Source: Sapria himalayana (lineage: Eukaryota; Streptophyta; Magnoliopsida; Malpighiales; Rafflesiaceae). Taken from it: 64,000 nucleotides of DNA. The stretch lies in contig JAREIK010003104.1 in the NCBI GenBank assembly GCA_029783825.1, positions 99,117-163,116 of the forward strand. Direction: 5' to 3'. The notes under the pieces were generated by a model, which had not been told where the DNA came from, searched no databases, and was given only the letters and a program-made list of their open reading frames with translations. Below, one piece after another: positions 22,801 to 34,290 of the stretch. The translations under genes and the position numbers were made by a program. Position 1 is the stretch's first letter. Every line of letters begins with the position of its first letter.

Positions 22801-24102
22801 ATGTTTATACATACAAACATATATACAATATATACATATTAACACATACATATTAATACATTTATACATGTATACAAGATATACATTTACACATTTATAC
22901 ATTTACACATTTATACATTTACATATATTAATACGTACAAGCATATTGTATATGCTTTTGTTTTCAAAAATAGTATATTCAAAAAAACTATTTTTGACTT
23001 TTGTTAAATATTAAAATATATTTACCTAATCTAATAGATAAATATATTTTTAAAATTATTTTTTAATCACAAGCTTAGGCAACATGAGAAAAAAAAATAT
23101 TTATTCATCTATATTTTTAAGAACACCAAAATATAGATATTTTTTATTTTGAGCATTGATTCTTAATTATTTTCATATTACAACCCTTTTACATAATTTC
23201 CCCTATTATTTTCTATATTATTATTTTACTAATAAATTATATACCTAATCAAAATAAGTAAATATATTTCTCAAATTTTCTTAATCACAAATTGAGTCAA
23301 CTGTCAACATTAAAAAATAATTGTACATTATATTCTCAAGAATCTAAACAATTCCAATTGTTTAGCAAATCATCTAATCATGTTAACTAGTTGTAATCAA
23401 ATTTACACTTATAGCAATTAGAAGATAACTTTTGTTTATGTATTCTTCATATTAAAGACATTTACAACATTCTATAGCACCAAATCAACATAATATAATA
23501 CAAAAGCCTAACACAAATTTTACAATTTCAATTCCAATATTTTTTATCTATGATATTATAAAATTCTCATAATTAATTTGCAAATATTCTAGATGAAATT
23601 AACATAAAAAAAATAAAAAAACACAAATTTCATTTGCATCATAATATAGCTTAATAATAATCTAAAATACCATAAAACATATTTTATTCTTTCATTGTTA
23701 TAATTATTTTTAAATCTAAATAAAAATTTGTAATTGTAGGAATACAAATATCAGTTGAGTGCATAAATATAATAAAATATTTATTTTAGATACATCACAT
23801 GAAAGTAATTATCATTTTATATTTTTGTTAATTCATTCAGCCGACACAATTAAATATTTATTTCTCACTCAATCAAATAATTTTACATCAATTTTTTAAT
23901 TAATACTATTTTTTTAGATTAATATTTTTTACCTCATGAAAACTTGGATAAATAATCAAATTAAAATAAAAAATAATAATATATTTAGCTATTAATTAAT
24001 ATATATGATGTTTTACTAAATTTTTAACAATTATTCAATATAATTGAATTTGATCAATTTTAAAGAAACCCTTTTAGATTTAAAGTACAAATTAATTACT
24101 AC

Positions 24103-24144
<42 letters not shown>

Positions 24145-24814
24145 GTTCTTCATTAATTACTAATTTCACTAGATGTGCATGTAACACTCATCTTATTATA
24201 ATTTTCAATAGCATATTTATTTTTCTAAGATTCAATGAAATTTTCATGTATAATGTCCATTTCATATATTAATTTTTTTATTTTTTATTTTTTTTAAAAA
24301 CCACGTATACAAACAATTATTCTTTTACATTTTAAATGTCATGACATTTTTAAATTATCACAAATAATATTTATCATTATATTTCTATATTAGCTGTTTT
24401 ATTACAAAAAATACACAAAATCAAATCACCATTGATTAAGGATATAAATATTTTTCTATGTATGATCCTTCCTTTTGTTTATTTTATATTTTACTTAACT
24501 TACATCTTCAATTTTTTTTTTATAAAATGCTAGTTCACTATCTTTAAATCTGCTAGTACACAAGCTTTTTTATGTTATGAATTTTGATAGTCCTCACTAA
24601 TATTTTCTTTTGACACAATCAATAAGACATCAATAAATTTTATTGTATAGATGTATAAGATGGAATGAGATGACAAACCCCAACACAATCCAAGTATTAG
24701 GTAGAAGTGATCCCTAACTATACACGACTCAAACACTAGCTAGCCAAGGTGAAATACAGGCAAGCTGGCATAGGTTAACTGCTAGCCTTGTCTTGGACCA
24801 TTCCGACCCAATCA
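21623..24814. mobile_element. CACTA-2 continuation with about 3.1 kb of unidentified AT-rich insert
   Basis: The first 65-70 bases after CACTA-1 continue the inverted CACTA-2 arm: the reverse complement reads AGCGATGCAATTTCTTTAG.., matching AGCGATGTAATTTTTATGG at 10,034 in CACTA-1. From about 21,700 to 24,810 the sequence has no counterpart in the other family members and looks like another insertion. It contains (TA)n at 22,715-22,742, (CA)n at 22,764-22,798, a 'ACATTTACACATTTATACATTT' run near 22,882-22,925 and (ATT)n at 24,107-24,143. No coding frame was recognised. Confidence 0.5.
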
Positions 24815-24952
24815 AGCATAAATCCGTTGCAAATTTTTATTTTAATGAAAAAACATAAATCCCTTACTATTCCCTAGCTAATCCCTCGCAATTTAGCTAG
24901 GGATTGATCCCTAGCTAAAATTCCGTAGATAAATCAATATTTTTTTGTAGTG
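24815..24952 (-). mobile_element. CACTA-2 left terminus (inverted)
   Basis: Read on the minus strand from 24,952 it begins CACTACAAAAAAATATTGAT, followed by TTTAGCTAGGGATCAATCCC and TTGCGAGGGATTAGC. This is clearly the left-end type, since CACTA-1 at 9,498 has the same order with GGATTAATCCC and TTGTGAGGGATTAGC. The three bases after the terminus (GTT) do not match the CACTA-1 flank, so this is not the right end of CACTA-1. It is the left end of a separate, inverted element. Confidence 0.8.
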
Positions 24953-25269
24953 GTTATAGTTTTTACTCACTTGATTCTACTTGGAAAATCACTCTATTTG
25001 ATACATATAAAAAAAATCAAACGAACACACCCCACATGTTGCACACACCACCATGGCTACATCAAACATACACATGGTGCACATCCAATACATCAAGCAC
25101 ACATGCATGTTCACTGAACCACACACACTTTGTGCACTTCCATGCAGTTATGCACCATTGTTGTGCATCTACGGGACCGCATCTCATGGCATATTTTCCC
25201 ACTAGACCATGCACCCACCAACATAATAAGCTTGGAAAATAAATCAAACACTAATAAGAACTTTAAAAA
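24953..25269. other. Intergenic; low-complexity CA-rich stretch
   Basis: A 'CACACACC/ACATGCATG'-rich stretch at 25,025-25,220 is less AT-rich than its surroundings and gives short His/Cys-rich frames on both strands. No family is recognised. Confidence 0.4.
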
Positions 25270-25270
25270 A

Positions 25271-25537
25271 GATCTTTTGTAGCTTCTTCTATAATCTCGA
25301 GCCACTTGATCCAATTGATACTTTCTCCATTGGTGAACTGGCCTATCAACATTACATGCATTAATGACTACCTCAGTTGATATTGATTGAACTTTATATA
25401 AGATTTGAGTTACTATAAATATGCTTCTTCAATGATCCATTGTGCATGAACTTATAAACAAGCATACTGCCTCCCTGTTGACAATATCCAATGAATTGCA
25501 CTAAGTTTTTGTGATGTATTCTTGAAAGTAGAGTCAT
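25271..25537 (-). pseudogene. LRR receptor-like kinase fragment (kinase N-lobe)
   Basis: On the minus strand from 25,537 the frame reads MTLLSRIHHKNLVQFIGY, CQQGGSMLVYKFMHN, GSLKKHIY. After a break of about 100 bases it reads ESINWIKWLEIIEEATKD (25,325-25,271). Plant receptor-like Ser/Thr kinases of the malectin/LRR type have 'VTLLSRIHHRNLVQFLGYC..GRSMLVYEFMHNGTLKEHLYG', then '..INWIKRLEIAEDAAKG', spanning kinase subdomains IV to VI. The gap between the two blocks may be a retained intron. The Gly-rich loop, catalytic HRD and DFG parts and the extracellular region are absent, so it is a short gene fragment. It lies between CACTA-2 and CACTA-3 and may have been captured by one of them. Confidence 0.75.
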
Positions 25538-25559
25538 CTATAAGAGATGCAAAAATAGT

Positions 25560-27600
25560 TCTAACAACAATTAGTAGCTACAATTTTTCAATAAGAACAA
25601 AGAAGATATTTTAGCATTGTGCATTGACTTAGTAGTTATCATAGATTAAAAAATATATAATGCTTGATTATGCTTTTTTTTTTGTTGAGATATGTTTCTA
25701 GTGTGCATATAGTTTAGTCAATGAGCTACTCATAGTGGTCGGGGTGCTCCAATCTCATAGTTAATATATATTCATGCATCATGGTTAATATAGTTGAATT
25801 ATTTCTTTTTTAATTTGTAACGTGATATCAAAGACCCTGACCACTAGAACTTTAAGAAAATTCAAAAAAAAATTCTTAGACAAAGAAACAATGAAATGTT
25901 AGTTGGGGAGGCATTATTCAGCTTGTTGTTCAAACCATAAAAGAGACTAAGGGTGAAAACTATAAAAAATATAAGAATTATCAAAGATATAAACTTATTC
26001 CATGGAAGACTTGCTTAGAAAAGTGTTATAAAATATGAGAGAAAAAAAAATCATATTTAATATCCTATTTTTATCATTTGTTATAAATTAAAGTTGAATG
26101 ATACATAAACATGAAGCCCATGAACATATGAGATTCATCCATTATATGCACCAAAATGAATAGAAATAGTACATTAGTTTCCATAAAACATGTAAATCAT
26201 TATAACAATGATTTCTCCATCAGCTAGATTGGGTTGAGGATGTTAGACTTGTTCATCTCCATGATGCACCATTCATGACCATCTCGTCCAACATAAAATG
26301 TTCCTTTTCAAAATGGAACATGATGTCGAGCTCACACTGATCATTAAGAAATCACAATTCAAAAAAACTAAGTTAAATTACTTCACGTGAAGAATTAAAA
26401 GATGAAGTAGATAAATTCATCATGTTGGAGTTCAACCCTAGCACATTCCCAAAATGACGATCCATTTTTTCGACCAATAGATGTATGAATTATAAAATCA
26501 CAAGCTCATTTTGCAATATGTATGATTCTACTCACTAATATCATTACTCATTTAAGAGCAAAAAATAAAAAATAAAAAATAAAAAACAAAAAAACAAAAC
26601 AAATTGATTTAGCTCAACTTGATTTAGAATAACATGCACTTGAAATACATCTTATGTACAAAATTATAGATGCGATAGGAGCTTACTTCATTATTGTAAA
26701 CACCAACCATGATAAATAAAGATGCTTGGTGTCGGTAAACAATTTTGTAATTATGATGCTCCACAAACAAGCACTACAATGAGATCGCAATACATAAACA
26801 ACTTCAAGTAGTGGAAGATGAGCAATACTCGTGGCTGTGAAGAATCCGCATCTATGAGAAAATAATCAGAAAAGAAGCAGCAAGATAATTAAAAAATAAA
26901 AAATGACCTACTGCTTTGTACAAATGGGGCATTTCCAAAATGATTTCACCTTCTAGGGCATGCCGTTCTCCAATAGCTAGCCATTCATAGTTAAATTTAT
27001 ATCATTATATGATATATAATAGTTATTATATTATTAAATTGAACTTACATCATCATAAAAAATATCATACTGACAGAAGTCTAGCATATCTTTTTAGTTT
27101 GTAAAAATTATAAGGTGGTGATTAATAAAAGGTAAATCAAATTATTCCAATTCAACAATATTTCAAAATTAGATTAGTTGATTATTAAGATTGCATGCAA
27201 TAAAAAGAGATCTAGGTAGTGATTATCACTTACAGATAACATGAATAATGTCTCCGCCCCCACCCCCCCCTCACTACTACTATCTCTAGACGCTAGACGT
27301 AGTATAGCCTATAGTTTTTCTAGCATATTTTTCTACTACTATTTTCGGCATCGAATCATTTTTTCCTAATTTAGATGGACATAGAGTCAGCAGAAAAAAA
27401 AATGAATATATATTGAATGGACTAAAGGACGTGGTTTTAAAAGTTACATACAGTGAACTTGTCTGCCTTTGTGCATGAAAACTAATGTGGGCTGTGAGGC
27501 AAGATACATGTTATGCCTTGTCATTCTTGCTTTCAAAATAAAACCCGGTGCTCCCCTAATGCATCCTTCAATTTTCCCCATATCTAGTTCAGGAGTGTTT
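25560..27600. other. AT-rich interval, no gene recognised
   Basis: Two kilobases without a supported gene. An open minus-strand stretch near 26,905-26,990 (..YEWLAIGERHALEGEIIL..) and a GC-richer patch at 26,220-26,350 may be further gene debris but could not be identified. An A-rich (AAAAAT)n run lies at 26,559-26,603 and a C-rich run at 27,257-27,270. Confidence 0.4.
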
Positions 27601-27615
27601 AATTTCTTTCCACTA

Positions 27616-28236
27616 TTAAAGAGATTTTCCAGCTCTGATTTCCTTTGTGCTTTCATTTCGATATGCCCATCTATAGCAAAGATAAATGTTTCTAGTCAAA
27701 GAAGCAATAACAACAACAGCAACAATCATGTTTGCAGAATAGAATACCAATGTTTTTTGATGGATTTGATGAAGAAGAAGGTGTATAAGAATTAAGCAAT
27801 TAGAGTGATGAAAAGAAGAGATGACTAACAATAGATCAAGTGAAGGCATTAGAGAAGACTTTTGAAGTGGAGAACAAGCTTGAACCAGAGAGGAAAAACA
27901 AACTAGCTCATGAACTTGGTTTGTAGCCAAGACAAATTGCTATTTGGTTCCAAAATTGCCATGCTAGGTGGGAAACCAAAAAAATTAGTTAGAGATTATG
28001 GCCACCTAAATGCAAATTAAGACTCACTGAAGCTCAATTATGAAGCCCTTAATCATGATCATGAAGCCTTGATAAAACAAATGAGGGAACTGAACACATA
28101 GCTCAATACTGAAAACACAGATGGTGGCAGCTTGTTTAACAAGGGGCAGGGTCTTTTTTTAGAAATAGACAAGGAGTCGAATAGTGGATCATTAGATAGT
28201 AATTTGAGTGCGATCCTGAATGATGATAACAGTTAG
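27616..28236 (+). pseudogene. HD-Zip class I homeobox pseudogene (intronless)
   Basis: The start codon position reads TTA, then KRFSSSDF and FISICPSI, an Asn-rich run with HV, and after a frameshift in a T-run MFFDGFDEEE. At 27,810 the homeodomain reads [33 protein letters not shown]-stop-PRQIAIWFQNCHARWET. After one extra A the leucine zipper follows (..LVRDYGHLNAN, DSLKLNYEALNHDHEALI, KQMRELNT..) and a Ser/Asp-rich tail ending near 28,236. HD-Zip I proteins are plant nuclear transcription factors that bind CAATNATTG as dimers. The homeodomain's WFQNRRAR has become WFQNCHAR, which would destroy DNA contacts. Homeodomain and zipper are contiguous although HD-Zip I genes usually carry an intron near here, which suggests a retro-copied origin. 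At least four stops and two frameshifts make it dead. Confidence 0.9.
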
Positions 28237-28420
28237 AATCTTGGGATTTCTTTTATTAGGTTGAAAAGCTGTAGCAAATCATATATCAAATTATAATAGT
28301 CAAGCATGGAATCATGGATTAATACATACTGACAAGGAATGGTGTTGAATATATGAAAGCCCGCATCCTCGCCTCCGGATTAGTTGTTAACTCCGTCAAA
28401 CTAGAAGTACTAACTTGAAA

Positions 28421-28540
28421 TGCTCACGACCTGGTGCAAAAAAAAATCCTAGGTGAGTTTTAGGTCTTTATGCTCATGACCTGGTGAAGCAAAAAAAATC
28501 CTAGGTGAGTAGTAGGTTATTATGCTCACGACTTGGTGCA
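28421..28540. repeat. Tandem repeat, about 50-bp unit, 2.4 copies
   Basis: 'TGCTCACGACCTGGTG' followed by an A-run, 'ATCCTAGGTGAG' and 'TAGGT' recurs at 28,421, 28,471 and 28,522 (the last copy truncated). It is non-coding and relatively GC-rich. Confidence 0.85.
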
Positions 28541-28549
28541 TGAAACTAT

Positions 28550-28589
28550 GTTCATCATAGTTCCTCTTTTTAAAGGAACCATGATGAAC
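28550..28589. repeat. Inverted repeat, 16-bp arms
   Basis: GTTCATCATAGTTCCT and AGGAACCATGATGAAC pair with one mismatch around an 8-base loop. It lies at the inner boundary of the CACTA-3 arm and directly after the 50-bp tandem repeats. Confidence 0.8.
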
Positions 28590-28599
28590 AGTGAACACA

Positions 28600-29933
28600 T
28601 GTGACTTTTTAGGATTTTTTTTATAATTATAAAATAAATAATATATATATATATATATATATATTATGGATATAAATTTTTATGAATTCAATATATTTTT
28701 ATGAATATAATATGAAATAAATTTAGAAGCATAAAATTTAAAATTATTTGATATATTTTATAATTTATAAAAATCCTAAGTTAACTTAAAATGAGATCAT
28801 AAAAAGATATATTTATTATTTTAATAAAATGGAATATACAAAGCTAATATTAAAAATCTTATGCAATGGTTTAATTCTTATAAATTTTAGTAGGGGTAAA
28901 AATAAAACATGAATTCAAATCAACATAGGGTTAGTTTGGTTATACTTTTCAAATGTGTTAATAAGACAAAATTATTTTGTGTTTTTAGGACAAAAAATAT
29001 CATTAGTAATATTTTAATATTTTTTGTGAAACTCTAAAATAACACTTGAATTGTTCTTTTAATAAGAACTTGGAGATATTTTTTTATAACACTTGAATTT
29101 TTCTTTTAATAAATCAATTTTTTTTTGTAATTTTAAAAGATTCCTATATTCATAAAAATATTTTTTAAGTTTTATTAAAATAAATATTTACTAGTTTATT
29201 CGTTATTTCAAAAATTTTGTAAACATTTTTTTTATAAGCATACTAATAATAATTTATATTTTTATTAATACAAATGATTATGTATGATCATTTATTAATT
29301 CAAAAAATTTTTAAATTGTTTATAATTATAGAATTAATTATTTTAAGTTATTATTAATACAGATGTTTAAAAATCTTTATTAATTAAATCAAATATAATT
29401 TTGTAAATATTTTTAAAATTTTATAATCATATAAATAGTTATTTCATGCGTTATTAATATAAATTTTTATTCGTATTTATATAATTTTGTAATTATTTAT
29501 TAATAATATACTATTTTTATAATTATTTGAGGAGAAGGCATCTTTCAAATGATCCATAATCCATAGACCATGACAAACATTAAATATAAAAAATTATATC
29601 AAATATTAAAACATAATATATATAAAAAAATAATTAAGTATAGATTAATGATGGAAATATTCGCTAGGCAAATAACTAGGAAAAATCTATAGCTAAAACT
29701 GTAGCTAAATTCTAGATTTAAAAGCTAGAGAAATTCCGTTGCTAAATCCATCACTAAATCCCAGATTATATTAGCTAGATAAATTCTGTTACTAAATCTG
29801 TCGTTAAATTCTGGATTTTATTGGCTAGGGTAATTCTGTCACTAAATACGTCACTAAATTCTGGATTTTATTAGCTAGGGAAATTCCATTACTAAATCCA
29901 TCGCTAAATTCTAGATTTTATTAGCCATGGGAA
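28600..29933 (-). mobile_element. CACTA-3 left arm (inverted), terminus lost
   Basis: The stretch 28,600-29,640 is the conserved AT-rich arm in inverted orientation ('TAAATTTTAGTAGGGGTAAA' at 28,880 and 'CATAGACCATGACA' at 29,561). From 29,640 to 29,930 there are about four 60-bp subterminal units ('ATTTTATTAGCTAGGGAAAT', 'TCCATCACTAAAT'), reverse complements of those in CACTA-1 at 9,806-10,035. No TAGTG terminus follows; LINE C sequence starts directly at about 29,934. The end was lost by deletion or recombination. Confidence 0.75.
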
Positions 29934-32910
29934 TAACATTCGATAAAAGATTCCACATAAATACATTCATTTTTTGTGGGATTTCTTTCAACCAGGCTTA
30001 CATAAAGGACCCTTGACTGATTTTTTCTTTTTTTACTATAGTCTTTGCACTTTTAAGTGTGAATTTCCCCTGTGAATTTAGGGGCTATCTCCATACATTA
30101 TTTATTAATCGTGCATTACTCTCAACTAATTCTTTTTGTTTAATCATTATGTTCCAATTTCTAGATACTTTTTTAAGATTCATACATATATTGTTTTCTG
30201 AACCATATCTAGCATTCATATATGTCGCTCACAGACTATCATTTTGTTTAATCCTCCACTAGTTCTTACATGCCCATGCCTTGGCCATATCATTTAATTT
30301 AATCTAGCCTAGACCTGCTTCCTCCTTTGAGCAGCATATATCTTCCAATTTTTTCCAATATAACTTATTTTTTACTAATTTCTTACCCCATAGGAAGTTA
30401 GCCATTTCCTTCTCTAAGTTGTTCAAGATCTTCTTTGGTGGTTGTAATGACATTAAGATGTGTGCTATAGTTCCTTGAAGAACATGTTTAATTAATGTGA
30501 TTCATCCCGCCATACTTAACATATTCTCCTTCCATCCCACTTTTTTCCCTCTTATTTTTCTCATTAAAAATATTAAATATTCTTCTTTCATTCTACCCTC
30601 AAATAAATTGACAACCAAGGTACATTAACGCCCCTTTATTCTGCTCAAAGCCTGTAATTCTTTTTACTCTTTGAATTGTCCTTTCATGTGCTTTCCTTGA
30701 AACCACAAATTGATATTTATTTTTATAAAGCTGTTTTCCCATTTCTTCATCTACTGTGTCAAATAGCTTCATCATATTCTTTAATGATTTGCTCCCAGCA
30801 TTTATAAAAACAATTATATCATCCGCATAAGCTAGGCAGCTTATCTTTGGAGTATGTCTATGTTGTTTAAAACTGAAGATATTTCCCTCGTTCATTTTCT
30901 TTTTTAAACTGGTTATTAGAAATTCTATGTATATATTAAATAGTAACGAACATAAAGATTCCCCCTGCTTGAGCCCCCTAACTGGCTTAAATTCACCACC
31001 TACCTCCTCATTAATTAGAATTTTGACTCATACACTAGAGATACATCTCTACATTAAAATTATCCAAAATTCTGAAAATCTCATTTTCCTCATCGTGTAG
31101 CATAAAATGTCCCATTCTACCCTGTCAAATGCTTTAGGCAAATCTAACATCATAATCACATTATAACTCCTAACTTTGGCTCCTATTTCTTTCATCAATT
31201 TTGCAGTTAAATTGATGTTTTCCATCATTAATCTATTTTTGATAAATCCTGCTTGTTCTACCAAAATTGTGGAGGGAATTACCCTATTCAGCCTACTCTG
31301 CAGGATTTTTGTTAAAATTTTATAAACCGAATTTCATAAGTTTATAGGATTATAATCTTCACTTTTTTTTTGGATTTTCCTTCTTATGTATCAGTATAAT
31401 ATATGAGCTCGCCCATGATTTTGCAATATCTACTCTTGCAAAGACCCAAGCAATTGTGGCTGTCAGCTCCTTTTTTATAATCTTCCAAGTTTGTTGGAAG
31501 AAGCCATTATTCCATCCGTTTGGACCCGTTGCACTATATTTATTTCCACTAAAGACCACAGATTTTATCTCCTCCTCACTTGGGCATTCTTCCAGTATTT
31601 TATTTTGTTCTTCAGATACTCTTCTATTTATTTGTAGTAGTAAAGATTCATCCCTTTGTTGGCTGTGTCCACAGAGATGACTTTTAAAATAGTCTTCCAA
31701 AACTTTTCTAAGTTTACCTTCCTCTTCTATCCACCTGCCCATGTCATTTATGATACCTTTTATTTCATGTATTTGAATTTTTAATTTCGCTATTGCATTA
31801 AAATACTTGGTGTTTCTATTCCTTTCTTTAAGCCACTTTACTTTGGCCCTCTATTTCCAAAACATTTCTTCCATATGCAATAATAATAACTTTAATTCTG
31901 CATTTACTTTATTTAACTTAATTCTAGAGGATTCATCTTGATTATTCTCATACTCTATTTCTAATTTACATACTTTTGATTTGATATCCTGAATATTCTT
32001 GTTTATATTTCCAAATCTCTCTCTGTTCCATCTGCAAAGTTCAAATATCAGCCTACGTAATTTTGTAGCTAGAACCTGCATGGGGTTCCCATTTGTTGCT
32101 TTCTGCCAAGAGTTTCCTACTACTTCATCAAACTCTTTATGCAATCCCCACATATTTTGAAATTTAAAATTTTTTTCTTTTCCTCTTTAACTTTAAATCC
32201 TAAAAGTAAGGGGTTGTGATCTGAGCATGTTCTGCTCAAATGTTTCACTCTCACCCCTCCATAGAAATCCACCCACTTAATGTTATAGAGAAATCAGTCA
32301 AGTCTAGACCAGATCGTTCCCCTATTTTTATGGTTATTGCACCATGTAAAACTCGGTCCCAGGTACTCAGCTTCCATAAGGTTCATATTATTAGTTACTT
32401 CATTGAATTGAGCTATAGCTGAGGGGTCAGGCGACTTTCCCCCTTTTTTGTCCTTAGCATTTCTAATAACATTAAAGTCCCCATTTATAATCCATGAAGT
32501 ATTTTTATATGTTATCTTTCTCATTTCCTCCCATAAATCTTTCTTCTTTTCTTTCGAGTTACTAGCATACACCACTGATAAAATTGATTCGGTGTTATTC
32601 TTAAATTTAAAGTTAACGATGTATTCTGATTCTAAAATTATGTTTATAGCAATATTCTTTTCCCAAAGCAATCATATCTTACCATTGTTATTAGAGAATG
32701 CATTTTCTATCCCTAATTTATTTTAATATAATTTTAAAGATTCCTTATTAACATAGGTTCCGCTATTGTTACTATTCGAAAAATATGTATTTTAATTAAT
32801 TTTTTAATCCTATTTTTCAACAGAGTATTTCCTACTCCTCTTATGTTCCAATATAAGTTCTTATACATAATTGGGTCTAGCATGTGCTCTAGTTGTGCAT
32901 CTTGACTCAT
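29934..32910 (-). pseudogene. LINE C ORF2: endonuclease and reverse transcriptase, decayed
   Basis: The start at 32,910 is chosen because MSQDAQLEHMLDPIMYKNLY leads into WNIRGVGN, the canonical first motif of LINE apurinic-type endonucleases. At 32,671-32,294 follow VYASN, INGDFNVI and the FTWCNNHKNRGTIWSRLD end motif. RT blocks lie at 31,742-31,359 (SATGPNGWNNGFFQQTW), 31,264-31,049 (GFIKNRLMMENI and MLDLPKAFDRVEWDIL) and 30,895-30,599 (LAYADDIIVF). ORF2 nicks the target and reverse-transcribes the LINE RNA there. Several stops and frameshifts make it inactive. Further plus-strand homology to LINE E continues to 29,934. Confidence 0.85.
30818..30829 (-). other. Reverse transcriptase YADD catalytic box of LINE C
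   Basis: The codons for Tyr-Ala-Asp-Asp in LAYADDIIVF are intact. The two aspartates are the metal-binding catalytic residues of reverse transcriptases. The corresponding stretch in LINE E (near 47,200) reads TGCATAGCTTATGCGGATGA on the minus strand, so it is also preserved there. Confidence 0.85.
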
Positions 32911-33029
32911 AATACATATTTATATATTTTTTTCTGTTTCTTGAACCTTTGTACGTGGTTGTGTTAGCCTGATTATTCATACTTGCTAGTTTTAATTTAC
33001 TTACTTAGAAGCTCATTAACTTTAATTCT

Positions 33030-34290
33030 TCTATCGCACTATCTCTATTATTCGGCAACTTCCACATGCTTTTTGAGACATACTCTTGAGTCATATTCTG
33101 ACAAAATCAAATCTAGATTTTGCATTTCTTTTTGCCTTTCCATAATGGGCCAGCTTTTAGACTCGGTTCCCTCCTCCGAGAGGAGGTCATCTTCAGCACC
33201 ATTGAAATTTATTATTTCATTTTCAAGATTAAATTCTACTGTCTTTTTTGCTTTACCCTTCCCCCCTGCCCGTTCCATTTCCTTGGCCCCCTCTTTTAAC
33301 CATTTCTTTATTCCTATTAACTTTCTCCTTCCTTCTACACTACCTTCATCTTCCTCCCTACCCCCCAAATCTTCTTCCCTACTGCCCACATCCCCTACTA
33401 CCTCCCTTTCCCCCAATAATTCCTCCCCTCTTCCCCACTCTCTACTGCCAGCTTCTCCTATTGCCTCCCTTCCTCCTAGAACTTCCTCCCCTCTTTCCAG
33501 CCCTTCCTTCCTGCCCTTATTTTTTTCCTCCCCCCAACTATTTCCTTCCTCCATCCTCCTACTGCCAGAGCCTTTCAGCCCCTCCCCCAACTTTCCTCAT
33601 CTCTTCTATTCTAGTTTTCCTATTCTTTATTTTTTTGCCCATTTTTCCCCCTCTCCCTCAAATATGTTCTGCCTATTTCTCTTGCCCCCCCTACAATACA
33701 ATTCTAAACTGAATAACCATGTTTTTTATAGTTTAAATAATAATGGGGAAGATTTTCAGCACATACCTCCTTCCAATGTCCACCTGATTGTCCACTGCCT
33801 ACCAACACTCTCTTCGGAGTAGGGGCAGAAATATCCACCTCCACATACATCGTTGCCATGCTTGGCCTTGTCATGTAAGCCATGACTTCATCCATTATCT
33901 AGGGCTTGCCTAACACGGCTAGCAATATGAAATAGAAAGGATTTACAGAATAAATGAAATAGTAGGAATGTGAGAGAAAACCAAACAAGGGCGTGTGTTG
34001 ATTCTTCCTTAGGATTTAATTCAGGTGTCCATTTGAACATCCTCATTGGGTATCACATGATATTCCACTGCCCACACAACCATAAACGGAGTAAATCCTC
34101 TTCCTCATTAGCTCGTATCATAATATGTTTCACGTCATACCAAGCTATCCTTACAGACTCTCGAAGCTTCAAGGCTTCAAAAAAAAACATAAATATCTTA
34201 AAAATCAGGGCCCCCATGCGAGAATTTTCCGAGAAGTGTGAGATTGAATGGGGCCGTGAGCTTCTCAATATCCTCCTTCGAGAAACTGAC
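33030..34290 (-). pseudogene. LINE C ORF1 (DUF4283 plus zinc-knuckle type), decayed
   Basis: The N-terminal block (34,290-34,050) reads ..VRIAWYDVKHIMIRANEEED.LLRLWLCGQWNIM.., which is DUF4283, the RNA-binding-like domain of plant LINE ORF1 proteins. The next block (33,895-33,704) reads VEVDISAPTPKRVLVGSGQ..WKEVCAENLPHYYLNYKKHGYSV, the usual DUF4283-to-zinc-knuckle region, with Tyr where Cys is expected. The C-terminal third (33,590-33,048) is a Glu/Gly/Arg-rich low-complexity stretch. ORF1 coats the LINE RNA during retrotransposition. Frame breaks separate the blocks. Confidence 0.75.

Noticed and set aside
24948..24952. TAGTG at 24,952 as the right end of CACTA-1
   Set aside because: The flanking bases (GTT) do not match TAA at 9,495, and the sequence inside is of the left-end type. 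The true partner is TAGTG at 21,618-21,622, with TAA following.
32983..33822. 279-codon plus-strand frame, Ser/Pro/Leu-rich
   Set aside because: Antisense shadow of LINE C ORF1's Gly/Glu/Arg-rich low-complexity region.
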